Assembly (NCBI GenBank): GCA_013378335.1
Contig: CP040556.1
Span: forward strand, 2,172,501-2,236,500
Reading direction: 5' to 3'
DNA length: 64,000 bases
DNA from: Streptococcus sanguinis
Lineage (GTDB): Bacteria > Bacillota > Bacilli > Lactobacillales > Streptococcaceae
Within the stretch, counting starts at the first letter, position 1, and each line of letters starts with the position of its first letter. The translations under genes were made by a program, and so were the position numbers. This document shows positions 39,773 through 48,144 of the stretch, one piece after another. A model generated the notes under the pieces. That model ran no database searches and was not told the origin of the DNA. It was given only the letters and a program-made list of their open reading frames with translations.

Positions 39773-41321
39773 GACCGTAGACAAACATTCCAAATAGTGT
39801 TTGTCTTTTTCTGTTTGTCAGGCTAAAATTTCATCTTTTGATTTCATCTTTTGATAGCATAATGGTCATTTGAACAAAATAAAAAGGCTTCCCCACCCTC
39901 ATTTTTACTAGTTTTTTGAGATTCAAACACGCCAAAGTAAGCCCAACCTTATCTTCCATCTTGGACTTGCCTTTCTCTCTTGTATAACGGAGGTTGTGGT
40001 ATTCTTTAGCTGTCCCAAAGAGCCGCTCAATGGTTTCTTTGCGCTTCTTATAGAGCTCCTTCATCCCTCTTTGGTGTCGAATCTCTTCACAACATTCAAG
40101 CGCATCTTTCCATACATGTCTTGTGATGACTTTCTGCTGATTCTGGCTCTGGGTACAAACAGATAATAGGGGACAGGCGACACATACTGTTGAATCACTC
40201 TTATACTCACGGTAGCCTGCTCGGGTCGTCGTGCGATAGGTTAACACTTGGTTCTCTGGACAGAGGTAACAGTCATAATAGGAATCATAAACAAAATCAT
40301 TGGGCCTTAAGTTCCCTTTTACACCCTTGGGGCGGGTATAAGGGAAGACAGGGGTAATCTCTCTGTCTAACAAAAATTTTGCAATACTTGGGGTTTTATA
40401 ACCTGCATCTGCGATGAGATAGGTTGGATGAAAAGGCTCAATCTTGGCAAAAAGGGCAGGGAAAGCCTGACTATCATGAACATTTCCTGCTTCAACCGTA
40501 TAAGCCAAGGCCCAACCATGCTTATCACACGCTACTTGGGCAGAATAGGCAAAGACTTCCTTGTGTTCCCCCTTGTGGAACCAACCACTCTCAGGATCTG
40601 TCCTTGAGATTTTCTTTTCCTTAGCCTCGCTTTCTTTTGCGGGCTTTAAGGGCTTTTTTTCGTGTTTTCTCCTATCTAAATCAATCTCAACTTCCAATTG
40701 CTCACTCATAAATGTAGCTTGTTGGGCAACCATTTCCTTATGATACTTGTGGCTGTTGGCTGCCGCTTTAATATGGGTTCCATCCACAAATATCTCAGAA
40801 GGATCAATCAAACCAGCACATAAAGCTTGATGGAGTACGTGTGAAAATATCTCAGTAATCAGTGCTTTATCTTGAAAACGACGGCTGTAATTCTTTCCAT
40901 ATGTGGTAAAATGAGGCACCTTGTCATCCAAGCTTAGTCCAAGAAACCAACGATAAGCTACGTTTACTTCTATGTCTTTAATGGTTTGGCGCATGGAGCG
41001 AATGCCATAAAAACATTGAATCAAAGGAATTTTGACCAACATGACGGGATCTAGACTGGGACGACCCTGATCTGGGCTATAGGTTTCTTCAACCAAGTCA
41101 TAGATAAAGTCAAAATCAACCTCCGCTTCCAATTGGCGAAGAAAGTGATCTTCTGGGACCAATTCGTCTATCGTATAGAAGCCATATTGGCAGCGATTAT
41201 AATCAGATTTTTCTTTGTGAAACATAGGGAGCACCTCACAACTGTTCTTACCTCTATTATACGACTTTACAAAAAGAAAAGCCCTTAGAAACTTCTGTTC
41301 TTAGGACTTTGTCTTCAATCT
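39773..41321 (-). mobile_element. IS1182-family insertion sequence
   Basis: About 1.55 kb containing one transposase gene, flanked by a 25-bp direct repeat (39748-39772 and 41322-41346). The repeat contains a palindrome (GCTTCC/GGAAGC), in keeping with the IS1182 family preference for short inverted repeats. Short imperfect terminal inverted repeats sharing AGACAAA are visible near both ends. Ends are estimated. Confidence 0.75.
39831..41234 (-). CDS. IS1182-family transposase
   Basis: 467 aa, apparently full length. The N-terminal region contains YTIDELVPEDHFLRQLE and DQGRPSLDPVMLVKIPLIQCFYGIRSMRQTI-type sequence. The DDE core begins at FVDGTHIKAAANSHK, continues through AYTVEAGNVHDSQAFPALF and LIADAGYKTPSIAKFL, and ends with the glutamate region KKRKETIERLFGTAKEYHNLRYTREKG. 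A Cys-rich stretch (CYLCPENQVL, CVACPLLSVC) lies before the last motif, usual for this family. It is transcribed with the surrounding T7SS genes' orientation. Confidence 0.92.
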   Translation of the reverse strand: MLPMFHKEKSDYNRCQYGFYTIDELVPEDHFLRQLEAEVDFDFIYDLVEETYSPDQGRPSLDPVMLVKIPLIQCFYGIRSMRQTIKDIEVNVAYRWFLGLSLDDKVPHFTTYGKNYSRRFQDKALITEIFSHVLHQALCAGLIDPSEIFVDGTHIKAAANSHKYHKEMVAQQATFMSEQLEVEIDLDRRKHEKKPLKPAKESEAKEKKISRTDPESGWFHKGEHKEVFAYSAQVACDKHGWALAYTVEAGNVHDSQAFPALFAKIEPFHPTYLIADAGYKTPSIAKFLLDREITPVFPYTRPKGVKGNLRPNDFVYDSYYDCYLCPENQVLTYRTTTRAGYREYKSDSTVCVACPLLSVCTQSQNQQKVITRHVWKDALECCEEIRHQRGMKELYKKRKETIERLFGTAKEYHNLRYTREKGKSKMEDKVGLTLACLNLKKLVKMRVGKPFYFVQMTIMLSKDEIKR

Positions 41322-41608
41322 GTTGCTTCCTTACTAGGAAGCTTCACTCCTTTTGGACTCAGTTCTTTCCAATCTGGATGCTCCTCTTCAATAGATTTTT
41401 TTTGTTTCAAAAAAGGAACAATAAGAAATTGATTTATAGATCCTAAAGTCACTATTGAGGCTGAGAAGAACGGTATGTATCTGGAAGAACTGAATAGAAG
41501 CATACAATAAAGAATAGAAAATAGAATAAAAAGACAAAATATCAAAAAAAGTCTGATTCTATACTCTTTTTTTATTTGCAAATACTGTTCCTTAGACATC
41601 TTAATCAC
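41322..41608 (-). pseudogene. membrane protein, 5' part split by an IS1182-family element
   Basis: This part encodes about 95 residues with two transmembrane helices (about 18-38 and 43-64) ending GVKLPSKEAT at the insertion point; the 3' part continues at 39772. The intact protein would have three membrane segments and a Ser-rich tail. It follows the truncated essC gene by 16 bases, so it is the first specific gene of module 3. Family not recognised. Confidence 0.72.
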
Positions 41609-41624
41609 TTCCTCGTTTCTTTAG

Positions 41625-44285
41625 TTATTTTGTAATCTTTAGTTTTACTTGCACGTTCTGATAGTGGAAGTAAATTTGATCATCTAACAGTGGCTCCTCT
41701 CGTCCCATAGATGAGCGAGTAAAGATACTTTGATCACTCATTTTCATAGCTATGAGAGCTGTGTCTAAATGAGCTTTCATGTATTTAGTTATGTCTGTAT
41801 AACTGGCAAGATATGTTTTGTGGGTAACAAAGATGAAATGAAGTCCTACTCTCTGTCCTTCCTCTATTAGGAGAGCAAGCTCATTAGGTTCAATGTTACT
41901 TTGCGAAACAAACTGTGAGACATCCGTTATAACAACAAAATGTTCAAAAGTACTACGTTGTTTTCTAGCCATAAGAACCCTTTCCTTCAAGGACTCAAGT
42001 GTCGAACGGCAATCCATATCATAGCCTATATAATTACCTACATTATCTGAAAACTGACTGTGTTCCGCAATTGAATCAAAAATGGTAATCATCTCTTTGT
42101 TAAACATATGAAGCAATATTCTTATCATATGGTTTGTTACAGCAGTCATAGCAGTATCTTTATCAGATAACACGAGCAGATGTTTAAATTTACTAAACGG
42201 CAGACTAACCGTCTGAACTTCTTCAAATTCCACACCAATTGGTAGCTCGTGATTCTCAATGGCTTCCTTAGTGGTCGGTAGGTTCATAAATCCATCAATC
42301 GTCAACTCCTCTGGTACCATCGGAATGGCACTTGGTCGTTGTCCTGTCCAAGCTTCTTGGAGAGAAGCGACTTCTTGACGCAGGTTGTTGAGGACCTGCG
42401 CATCATTGGCACCCGCTACTGGCAGAGCTAGCTGGATGACATCAACCTCGTCACGCTTCATAAGCGCCCGACCCTTGATGTCTTCCATCGTTTTCGCCAG
42501 TGGGGTAGAGCCCACGATAGAGCGGACTTCTCCCACATCATTCTGCGGCAGACTCAGCTGGTGCTTGAAGTTAGCGTAGAACTGTGCCCGAAGGTTGGAC
42601 TGACGGCCCGCTGTCACCAAGAGGTGAACACCGATGCTGAGACCTTCACGAGAGATCCGTACCAAAAGCTTGAAGAGCTCCGCCTCATAGGCCTCTTCCT
42701 TCATGGACTCATAGCTGTCCAGCAGGATGACAATAGCCGGCTCTTGCTGACCGCTAGCCTGGCGGTAGAGCTCCAAGGTCCCAACGCCGTAGTCCGACAA
42801 GAGCTTCTTACGCCGGTTGAGCTCCCGCTCCATGATGCGGACAAACTTGGCAATCTTCTCCGTCTGATCCAAAAGCAAGGTATCGGCCACCTGCGGTAAT
42901 TGACCCAGTGGTGCCAGACCATTAGTACCGAAATCCATCAGGTAGAGCGTGATATCTTTGGGACTGAACTTGCGAGCCAAGTCCATAGCCGCACTCTGCA
43001 GGAAGGTTGTCTTCCCTGTACCAGGACTTCCGTAGAGCAGGATATGCCCATCCTTGGACAGGTTGACAGAGACCGGCTCTTTCTTCTGAGCCTGCGGAAT
43101 ATCCGCCATTCCCAGAAGGACGGAGATCGGCTTCTTTTGCTCCCAGGCTTCCTGCGGCTGGATCGGTTCCAGCTCCTGTAGGGTCATCCGCTCTTTAAGC
43201 GGTGGCAGCCATGGCTGTGGTACCGGTGGGATCTGCTGGCTCTCTGTCAATAGTTGAATCTGACTGACAATAGCCTCTAATTCCGTCGGTACTTCCTTGA
43301 TATCCTCGGCTAAGTCAAGACCTGACAGGTCTTGATTGAGCACCTCATATTGGCCTAGGTCGTTGATCAGGTAGATGGTATGGTCTTCAATTCCCAGCTC
43401 ATCCTTATCCGGCTGGTAGTCTGCCCCTGACCAAGCTGACTGGAAGAGTTCATAGACTTCATTATTGCCGACCTGCAGATAGGCGCGGCCAGTCTGGGTA
43501 ATCTCTGCCGCATCTGGCGTCTTAAGCATTTCCATCGAGTCCGTCCGGTCTGCCACCTTGAGCGCCAGCTTAAAGCGGGAGTTGGACCAGATCTGGTCAT
43601 CTACCACCCCAGATGGCTTTTGAGTAGCCAGGATCAAGTGGACCCCGAGGGAACGACCGACACGAGCGATAGATACCAGCTCCTTGATAAAGTCAGGCTG
43701 ATTGACCTTGAGCTCTGCGAACTCATCCGAGATGAGGAAGAGATGGGGCAGGGGTTCTGTTGCTTCCCCGTTTTTAAATTTCTTTTGATATTGGTTGATG
43801 TGATTGACTTCAAACTCTCTGAAGAGCCGCTCCCGGCGGTGAATCTCCGCATTGATGGAAGCCAGCGCCCGCATGGATTGGGCCCCGTCCAAGTTGGTAA
43901 TGGTTCCCAAGAGATGAGGCAGGTTCTTGAAGAGATTGGCCATTCCCCCACCCTTGTAGTCGATGAGCAGAAAGGCCACATCGTGTGGGTGGAAGTTGAC
44001 AGCCAGACTCAGGATATAGGACTGGATAGTCTCGGACTTCCCAGATCCCGTTGTCCCGGCAATCAGCCCGTGTGGCCCGTGAGCTTTTTCATGCAGGTTG
44101 AGGTAGACCAGGTCTTCTTTCCCCCGCAGGCCGATAGGCACTGCCAAGCTCTTATAAGGTGCGTTCTGTTGCCATTTTTGCAAGACTTGCAGGTCCGAGA
44201 AGGTCTCTGCCCCATACATCTCCATAAAGGTGACCGTATCAGGGATGGAGCTCTTGAGATTCTGCAAGTGATTGAGCGGTGCCAA
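41625..44285 (-). CDS. truncated EssC-like T7SS ATPase (module 3)
   Basis: About 886 codons from a TTG, lacking the N-terminal FHA domains and membrane helices of a full EssC (about 1470 aa). ATPase domain 1 has Walker A GTTGSGKS and Walker B FLLIDYKGGG; domain 2 has GSPGTGKT; domain 3 is degenerate (KHLLVLSDKDTAM). Residues 1 to about 365 equal those of the copy at 56033-58699. Domain 2 equals the edge copy (62749-64000) to PEELT; the last about 230 residues are unique. No Shine-Dalgarno precedes the start. It heads the module 3 genes. It may be a silent specificity cassette, or a soluble ATPase fragment if translated. Confidence 0.75.
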   Translation of the reverse strand: MAPLNHLQNLKSSIPDTVTFMEMYGAETFSDLQVLQKWQQNAPYKSLAVPIGLRGKEDLVYLNLHEKAHGPHGLIAGTTGSGKSETIQSYILSLAVNFHPHDVAFLLIDYKGGGMANLFKNLPHLLGTITNLDGAQSMRALASINAEIHRRERLFREFEVNHINQYQKKFKNGEATEPLPHLFLISDEFAELKVNQPDFIKELVSIARVGRSLGVHLILATQKPSGVVDDQIWSNSRFKLALKVADRTDSMEMLKTPDAAEITQTGRAYLQVGNNEVYELFQSAWSGADYQPDKDELGIEDHTIYLINDLGQYEVLNQDLSGLDLAEDIKEVPTELEAIVSQIQLLTESQQIPPVPQPWLPPLKERMTLQELEPIQPQEAWEQKKPISVLLGMADIPQAQKKEPVSVNLSKDGHILLYGSPGTGKTTFLQSAAMDLARKFSPKDITLYLMDFGTNGLAPLGQLPQVADTLLLDQTEKIAKFVRIMERELNRRKKLLSDYGVGTLELYRQASGQQEPAIVILLDSYESMKEEAYEAELFKLLVRISREGLSIGVHLLVTAGRQSNLRAQFYANFKHQLSLPQNDVGEVRSIVGSTPLAKTMEDIKGRALMKRDEVDVIQLALPVAGANDAQVLNNLRQEVASLQEAWTGQRPSAIPMVPEELTIDGFMNLPTTKEAIENHELPIGVEFEEVQTVSLPFSKFKHLLVLSDKDTAMTAVTNHMIRILLHMFNKEMITIFDSIAEHSQFSDNVGNYIGYDMDCRSTLESLKERVLMARKQRSTFEHFVVITDVSQFVSQSNIEPNELALLIEEGQRVGLHFIFVTHKTYLASYTDITKYMKAHLDTALIAMKMSDQSIFTRSSMGREEPLLDDQIYFHYQNVQVKLKITK
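42301..42891. repeat. essC domain 2 repeat, shared with the right-edge essC
   Basis: 591 bp matching 63410-64000 with only occasional substitutions and no indel (about 97 percent by eye). Similarity ends sharply at 42300, in the codons after VPEEL, where the C-terminal domains diverge. Confidence 0.85.
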
Positions 44286-44413
44286 GGTCCGTCATTTTAT
44301 TTTTTTGAAGGAATAGCAGAGCAGGGAAACGAGCCTCAAAAATATAGAGTTTTCAAAGTACTAAAAGGAAAATTTCCTTGTTCCATTATACCATATGAGA
44401 GATATAGTGGGAA
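43192..44413. repeat. essC domain 1 repeat with upstream promoter region, copy in module 3
   Basis: About 1.22 kb nearly identical to 57600-58827. It covers the ATPase domain 1 coding region plus about 125 bp of upstream DNA with the promoter. Similarity ends at 43192, after QPWLPPLK, where domain 2 begins. Confidence 0.85.
44385..44393 (-). promoter_or_regulatory. extended -10 promoter of module 3 truncated essC
   Basis: TGGTATAAT on the minus strand with TATAAT at 44385-44390, about 100 bases before the coding start. The same site is present in the module 2 copy. Confidence 0.55.
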
Positions 44414-44429
44414 AGGGAGGAGAAAAAGA

Positions 44430-44721
44430 AAGGCCTGAGGCAAACGACCCCAGACCTACTGTCTACTCTATAGATTATTCCTTTTTCTTGCCATCCTCAT
44501 AAAGAATAGGCGCAAATGCTTTTGTCACCATGGACGTCAAGAAACGAAAACCTCCCGCTGCCAGACCAAAAATCGGCGCCAAAGCACGGAAGAAAAAATC
44601 CCCCCGCATAAATAAACAAAGCAGACCTGTAATCACAAAGATAGCAAACCCCTACACCAGAGCCACCAATAATATTTTCTTCATCATTCCCTCGACTTTC
44701 TATAGACTATTATAGCATAAG
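44430..44721. repeat. 292-bp direct repeat, right copy
   Basis: Homologous to 32366-32657 in the same orientation, ending at the same base on both sides. It contains the terminator hairpin, a nonsense-mutated small membrane protein gene and the promoter. It lies immediately upstream of the module 3 truncated essC promoter region. Confidence 0.85.
44475..44684 (-). pseudogene. small membrane protein pseudogene
   Basis: Copy of the 69-codon gene at 32411-32620 with no net indel. Codon 11 is TAG (44652-44654) where the intact copy has CAG, ending translation within the first membrane helix. Other differences are substitutions. The duplication presumably arose with the insertion of module 3 and one copy then decayed. 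Confidence 0.8.
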
Positions 44722-44886
44722 AAAGGAAGGTTAGGACGGAAACCGGAAACTTTTGGAGAATAGCAAGTAGAGGAATGAGGCGCAAAGCTAAGTTCAGGTG
44801 GATATCCATACATTTTTTAAACAATTAATTTGTAATTAGATCGCCAACAGACTAGTAGAAAGTTCTTATCTCAGTGATTTTATCGC
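44722..44886. other. non-coding spacer upstream of module 3
   Basis: 165 bases after the 294-aa gene and before the direct repeat. I see no coding potential and no convincing terminator; the sequence is AT-rich with a short ATTAATTTGTAATTA near-palindrome around 44825-44840. Confidence 0.4.
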
Positions 44887-45771
44887 TTATAACTCTAGTT
44901 TTTCCAATATTTCCTGTAAAGTTTCAGGCGAAATCGGGTCAACAAGAACATATTTGGCATCCAGCATATAGATGCCTTCAGTCAATGACTCTAAGTACTG
45001 ACGATAAGGAACTTCGGCTAATTTTTCGCCATCGGCTGTCATGATGAATAGCCGTGCAACTGCTACCTTACTTCCTTGATATTGTTGTAAATATTGAGGT
45101 TCTAGCTCTGGTTGAGCCAGCAAGACTGTCCGTGCTTCACTATTTAGATAATTGATAGGAATGATGATATCTTCACCATCCTGCTCTACTTTAAAAACTT
45201 GCTGCTCAGAGTAATAAGCATTTAGCTGTTGGGTAAAGCGCAAACGCTGATCATAGCTATTCAAAAGTTGCTCGTCCGGAACATGGATAATCTGCCCTAG
45301 GTAGAGTTCATTGATGTAAATAGGACGTTTCACTCCCATAATTTCCACGATAGGATGAACTTTTACTTCCTTAGTCAATTCTGAAAGAGCTGCCAAGAAG
45401 ATATCAGTGAAATGAAAATCAAGAATGGAATCTTTATCATAGTCCACGCCATCATGTTCGCACACATTTACATCTAAGATAAGGAGCAAGGTTTTCAAGA
45501 ACATCAAGGCACCAGTCCAGTCAGAAGCAGTCGCCAAATCTGGAACAGATACCTGATAAACTTGACTATCAAAGGATAGACGGAATCCTAGACTAGACTT
45601 CCCTTTGACTCCAAACTGAACCGAATGGAAATCCGAAATAAGAGAGTCTGCAAAGGGTTTCAAACCTGCATCCTTAGCGGAAACGCTGTAACATTCAAAA
45701 AGATCTGCTTGAAGTAGCTCACCAATCCTTAGTGATTGGTTGCTTTTTATTGTAAAACTAACTGATTTCAT
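44887..45771 (-). CDS. putative immunity protein of the disrupted LXG toxin (294 aa)
   Basis: 294 aa, soluble, starting MKSVSFTIKSNQSLRIGELLQADLFECY-like. The sequence suggests a mixed alpha/beta protein, with a central FLKTLLLILDVNV stretch and a C-terminal YLESLTEGIYMLDAKYVLVDP. It resembles DUF4299-type proteins of streptococci (assignment tentative). Its ATG overlaps the stop of the toxin C-terminal fragment by 4 bases (ATGA) with AGGAG ahead, so it was co-translated with that toxin. With the toxin gutted, it survives as an orphan immunity gene. Confidence 0.65.
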   Translation of the reverse strand: MKSVSFTIKSNQSLRIGELLQADLFECYSVSAKDAGLKPFADSLISDFHSVQFGVKGKSSLGFRLSFDSQVYQVSVPDLATASDWTGALMFLKTLLLILDVNVCEHDGVDYDKDSILDFHFTDIFLAALSELTKEVKVHPIVEIMGVKRPIYINELYLGQIIHVPDEQLLNSYDQRLRFTQQLNAYYSEQQVFKVEQDGEDIIIPINYLNSEARTVLLAQPELEPQYLQQYQGSKVAVARLFIMTADGEKLAEVPYRQYLESLTEGIYMLDAKYVLVDPISPETLQEILEKLEL

Positions 45772-45940
45772 ATTTTTCTCCTTCGGTCTACTGGCAAATC
45801 CTTTCTACGACGTAAAATGGTTACTTCGCTGACAGGGATTTTTCCTGATGCATACGTAATAAGACCGTACTTATCATCCATCAATGACGCACCATCTGCT
45901 ATATTGTTTTCATTTAAAAATTCTATATCATCAGTGAATC
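45768..45940 (-). pseudogene. C-terminal remnant of an LXG toxin beside IS3
   Basis: An open frame without its own start encodes FTDDIEFLNENNIADGASLM and SGKIPVSEVTILRRRKDLP to a TGA that overlaps the immunity gene. It abuts the IS3-family element, whose other side holds an LXG N-terminus (47154-47329). The pieces together would give only about 115 residues, so most of the toxin (several hundred codons) was deleted with or after the insertion. Confidence 0.7.
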
Positions 45941-46002
45941 GGTTACACTAAACTAGACAGATTTTATAAAGTGTTCTACACTAAAGAAAAGAGGAGAACA
46001 AT

Positions 46003-46293
46003 ATGTCTAGAAAAACTCGCCGTCACTTCACAGATGACTTCAAACAACAAATCGTTGATCTTCATAATGCTGGTATGAAACGAAGTGAGCTTATCAAAGA
46101 ATATGATTTAACACCCTCTACCTTTGATAAGTGGGTCAAACAGGCAAGAACGACTGGTTCCTTTAAGTCTGTTGATAATCTCACTGATGAACAACGTGAG
46201 CTCATTGCTCTTAGGAAGCAAAATAAAGAGCTTGAAATGCAATTAGATATCTTAAAGCAAGCGGCAGTGATTATGGCACAAAAAGGGAAGTAA
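46003..46293 (+). CDS. IS3-family transposase OrfA
   Basis: 96 aa. A helix-turn-helix DNA-binding domain (RRHFTDDFKQQIVDLHNAG, EYDLTPSTFDKWVKQ) is followed by a leucine-zipper-like helix (ELIALRKQNKELEMQLDILKQAAVI) for multimerisation. The 3' end contains an A5G slippery stretch (46279-46287). A -1 shift there would join it to orfB, the normal way IS3 elements make the full transposase. Confidence 0.92.
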   Translation: MSRKTRRHFTDDFKQQIVDLHNAGMKRSELIKEYDLTPSTFDKWVKQARTTGSFKSVDNLTDEQRELIALRKQNKELEMQLDILKQAAVIMAQKGK

Positions 46294-46328
46294 TCACTGC
46301 TAATAAGGATAAATATTGCATTTCAGCC

Positions 46329-47108
46329 ATGTGTCATTGCTTGAACATCCCTCGTGCTAGCTATTACTACAAAGCCATAGAACCAAAGTCTGAGGCAGAG
46401 CTTGAAGAAATGATTAAAACCATTTTCCGTGAGAGCAAGTCTAGATATGGTGCTAGAAAACTCAAGAAATGTCTGGAAAACGAAGGGATTATCTTGTCTC
46501 GTCGGCGGATTCGTCGCATCATGAAGCGATTGAATCTCGTATCCGTCTACCAGAAGGCTGCCTTCAAATCGAATTCTAAAGGGAAAAATGAAGCACCTAT
46601 TCCAAACCTATTGGCTCGACAATTTGACCAAGAAAAGCCACTTGAAGCAATTGTAACAGATTTGACCTACGTCCGTGTTGGAAATCGTTGGGCTTATGTT
46701 TGTTTGATCATTGACCTCTTCAACCGTGAAATTATTGGTCTGTCAGTTGGGTGGCATAAGACTGCAGAGCTCGTCAAACAAGCCATTCAAAGCATTCCTT
46801 ACGCGCTTACCAAAGTCAAGCTGTTCCATTCTGACCGTGGTAAGGAGTTTGATAACCAGCTGATTGATGAGATGCTAGAGGCATTTGGCATCGCTCGGTC
46901 TCTAAGTCAAGCAGCTTGTCCCTATGACAACGCCGTTTCTGAGAGTACTTACCGTGCCTTCAAACTCGAGTTTGTCAACCAAGAAACCTTCCATTCGCTG
47001 AAAGAACTAACCCTTAAAACAAAGGACTACGTTTACTGGTGGAATCATCATCGCATTCACAGCAGTCTTAACTATCAAACCCCAATCGCTAAGCGAATCA
47101 GCACTTAA
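46329..47108 (+). CDS. IS3-family transposase OrfB (integrase catalytic domain)
   Basis: 259 aa from the first ATG; the frame is open back to the slippery site near 46281, so the OrfAB fusion adds about 16 residues. The HTH_21-like region (MIKTIFRESKSRYGARKLKKCL) precedes the rve core with catalytic residues at VTDLTYV (Asp), FHSDRGKEF (Asp) and NAVSESTYRAFK (Glu). C-terminal WWNHHRIHSSLNYQTP is intact, so the element may be active. Confidence 0.93.
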   Translation: MCHCLNIPRASYYYKAIEPKSEAELEEMIKTIFRESKSRYGARKLKKCLENEGIILSRRRIRRIMKRLNLVSVYQKAAFKSNSKGKNEAPIPNLLARQFDQEKPLEAIVTDLTYVRVGNRWAYVCLIIDLFNREIIGLSVGWHKTAELVKQAIQSIPYALTKVKLFHSDRGKEFDNQLIDEMLEAFGIARSLSQAACPYDNAVSESTYRAFKLEFVNQETFHSLKELTLKTKDYVYWWNHHRIHSSLNYQTPIAKRIST

Positions 47109-47153
47109 CAAAAAACACTTTATAAATTTTGTATAGAAAAGTGTTGCCTTTTC

Positions 47154-47329
47154 ACACTTGTCGCATATGCACGAGCAGCATCATAGCCTGTTCCTATCAG
47201 CTCACCGCCGCTGCCGCCAAAGCTGTCAAAGGCACTAATCAACTGGTTGAAGCCTGCTACACGTGACTGTGAGGCAGACGACATCGTAGAAGATTGTGTC
47301 TGCAGGCTAGCGTAATTTACCTTTACCAT
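47154..47329 (-). pseudogene. N-terminal fragment of an LXG toxin, cut by IS3
   Basis: The first about 59 codons (MVKVNYASLQTQSSTMSS to ARAYATSV, with the L-I-G motif at residues 44-46) equal the N-termini of the two intact LXG toxins at 52379 and 55619. After 47154 the frame runs into the IS3 end and stops. Ribosome-binding site and upstream spacer are conserved, so a short peptide could still be made. Confidence 0.85.
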
Positions 47330-47389
47330 ATACTTCCTTTCTGTTAGTGAATTTAGATTGCTGAAATATTTAGCTAAAACTTTATCAAC

Positions 47390-47752
47390 CTATCGCTTAT
47401 CACGCTCCAACTTTTTACGCTGATCATGCAGAGCAGTTAATTGCGTCTGATAGGCTTGGTAACGCTTTTTAATCGCTTTGTCTTCTTCCTCAAAGTCAAC
47501 TTCCAGCATCCGTGTAGTAGACTCAATATCATCTAACAGATAATGATAGAAAGCTGAATGAGACGAAGTCACCCCCATATCCAACAAGCTCTTAAAGTGA
47601 AATAGGGCGCTGCCTTGTGAGGACATCACATCTTCTCGCGTCACCTTAAATTGACGATATTCAACATCCAAATCATCTATTTTATGTTGCAGTTCATACT
47701 GACGACGATGTAACTCATCCAGCTGTTCTTGCTTCGATTTTTCTTTTTTCAT
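47390..47752 (-). CDS. LXG-associated helical targeting factor-like protein (120 aa), copy 1
   Basis: 120 aa, highly charged, two long coiled-coil helices (MKKEKSKQEQLDELHRRQYELQHKIDDLDVEYRQF; DKAIKKRYQAYQTQLTALHDQRKKLE). It resembles DUF3958-type Lap2 proteins that bind LXG domains and are needed for toxin export in other streptococci. It lies directly upstream of the LXG 5' end. It is about 92 percent identical to its paralogue at 52440-52802. Confidence 0.7.
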   Translation of the reverse strand: MKKEKSKQEQLDELHRRQYELQHKIDDLDVEYRQFKVTREDVMSSQGSALFHFKSLLDMGVTSSHSAFYHYLLDDIESTTRMLEVDFEEEDKAIKKRYQAYQTQLTALHDQRKKLERDKR

Positions 47753-47777
47753 TATAACCTCTTAAAATTAAATAATC

Positions 47778-47815
47778 AAAAACTATACTTTGTAATAAAC
47801 AGAAGTATAGTTTTT
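47778..47815. terminator. AT-rich terminator between the DUF4176-like and 120-aa genes
   Basis: A perfect 13-bp stem (47778-47790 with 47803-47815), AT-rich, has A5/T5 at its ends so it could act on either strand. It separates the orphan immunity cassette from the next toxin cassette. Confidence 0.5.
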
Positions 47816-47844
47816 AAAATAATCATTAAATTATCAAAACAAAC

Positions 47845-48144
47845 TTATGGCTCTGTAACTCCTTTTTTAAAACCAGCCTTTTTAACTAGCTGATAAAAAT
47901 TAGATTCAAATTCTATTTCAGCATCATTCTTATATCCCATAAATACAACCTCACGAATATCACTGTGATTAAAGAAATAAAGCTGATCAGCTTGCTGATA
48001 ACCAGTTGGTACAAGAACACTTGTATACTCAAAATATACAGGTTCTTGATTTTGCTCTACTAGCGAACCCCTGCCGATAATAATTAGTTCTGTTTGATCT
48101 TTTAGTCTGACCACTGTTCCCAATGGTAATAATGTTTCACTCAT
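47845..48144 (-). CDS. DUF4176-like T7SS cassette protein, copy 1
   Basis: 99 aa, small beta-rich cytoplasmic-type protein: LLPLGTVVRLKDQTELIIIGRG, PVYFEYTSVLVPTGY and YFFNHSDIREVVFMGY match the pattern of the proteins at 49723-50052 and 52972-53280. DUF4176 proteins are common in streptococcal T7SS loci; their role is unknown. It overlaps the membrane gene upstream by 8 bases. Confidence 0.75.
   Translation of the reverse strand: MSETLLPLGTVVRLKDQTELIIIGRGSLVEQNQEPVYFEYTSVLVPTGYQQADQLYFFNHSDIREVVFMGYKNDAEIEFESNFYQLVKKAGFKKGVTEP

Larger units (their letters stand above)
45941..47150 (+). mobile_element. IS3-family insertion sequence
   Basis: About 1.2 kb with imperfect terminal inverted repeats of about 30 bp that share ACACT, CTA.ACA and TTTATAAAGTGTT (left 45945-45975; right about 47114-47144). 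It contains orfA and orfB in frames 1 and -1. The target duplication cannot be defined because flanking toxin DNA is deleted. It is the only plus-strand feature inside the T7SS region. Confidence 0.8.
47154..47752. repeat. repeat of 120-aa gene, spacer and LXG 5' end (copy 1)
   Basis: About 600 bp closely matching 52203-52802: the 120-aa gene, a conserved spacer of about 60 bp and the first 59 codons of the LXG gene. Such repeats are natural recombination joints for exchanging toxin bodies. Confidence 0.8.

Noticed and set aside
43620..44438. 272-codon open frame on the plus strand antisense to truncated essC (and its twin at 58028-58444)
   Set aside because: It is a shadow of the well-supported ATPase domain 1; the codon pattern fits the minus strand and there is no promoter or Shine-Dalgarno for it.
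46003..47108. IS3 orfA/orfB as a broken transposase pair
   Set aside because: The two frames are offset by -1 with an A-rich slippery site and an open overlap, the normal programmed frameshift of IS3 elements.
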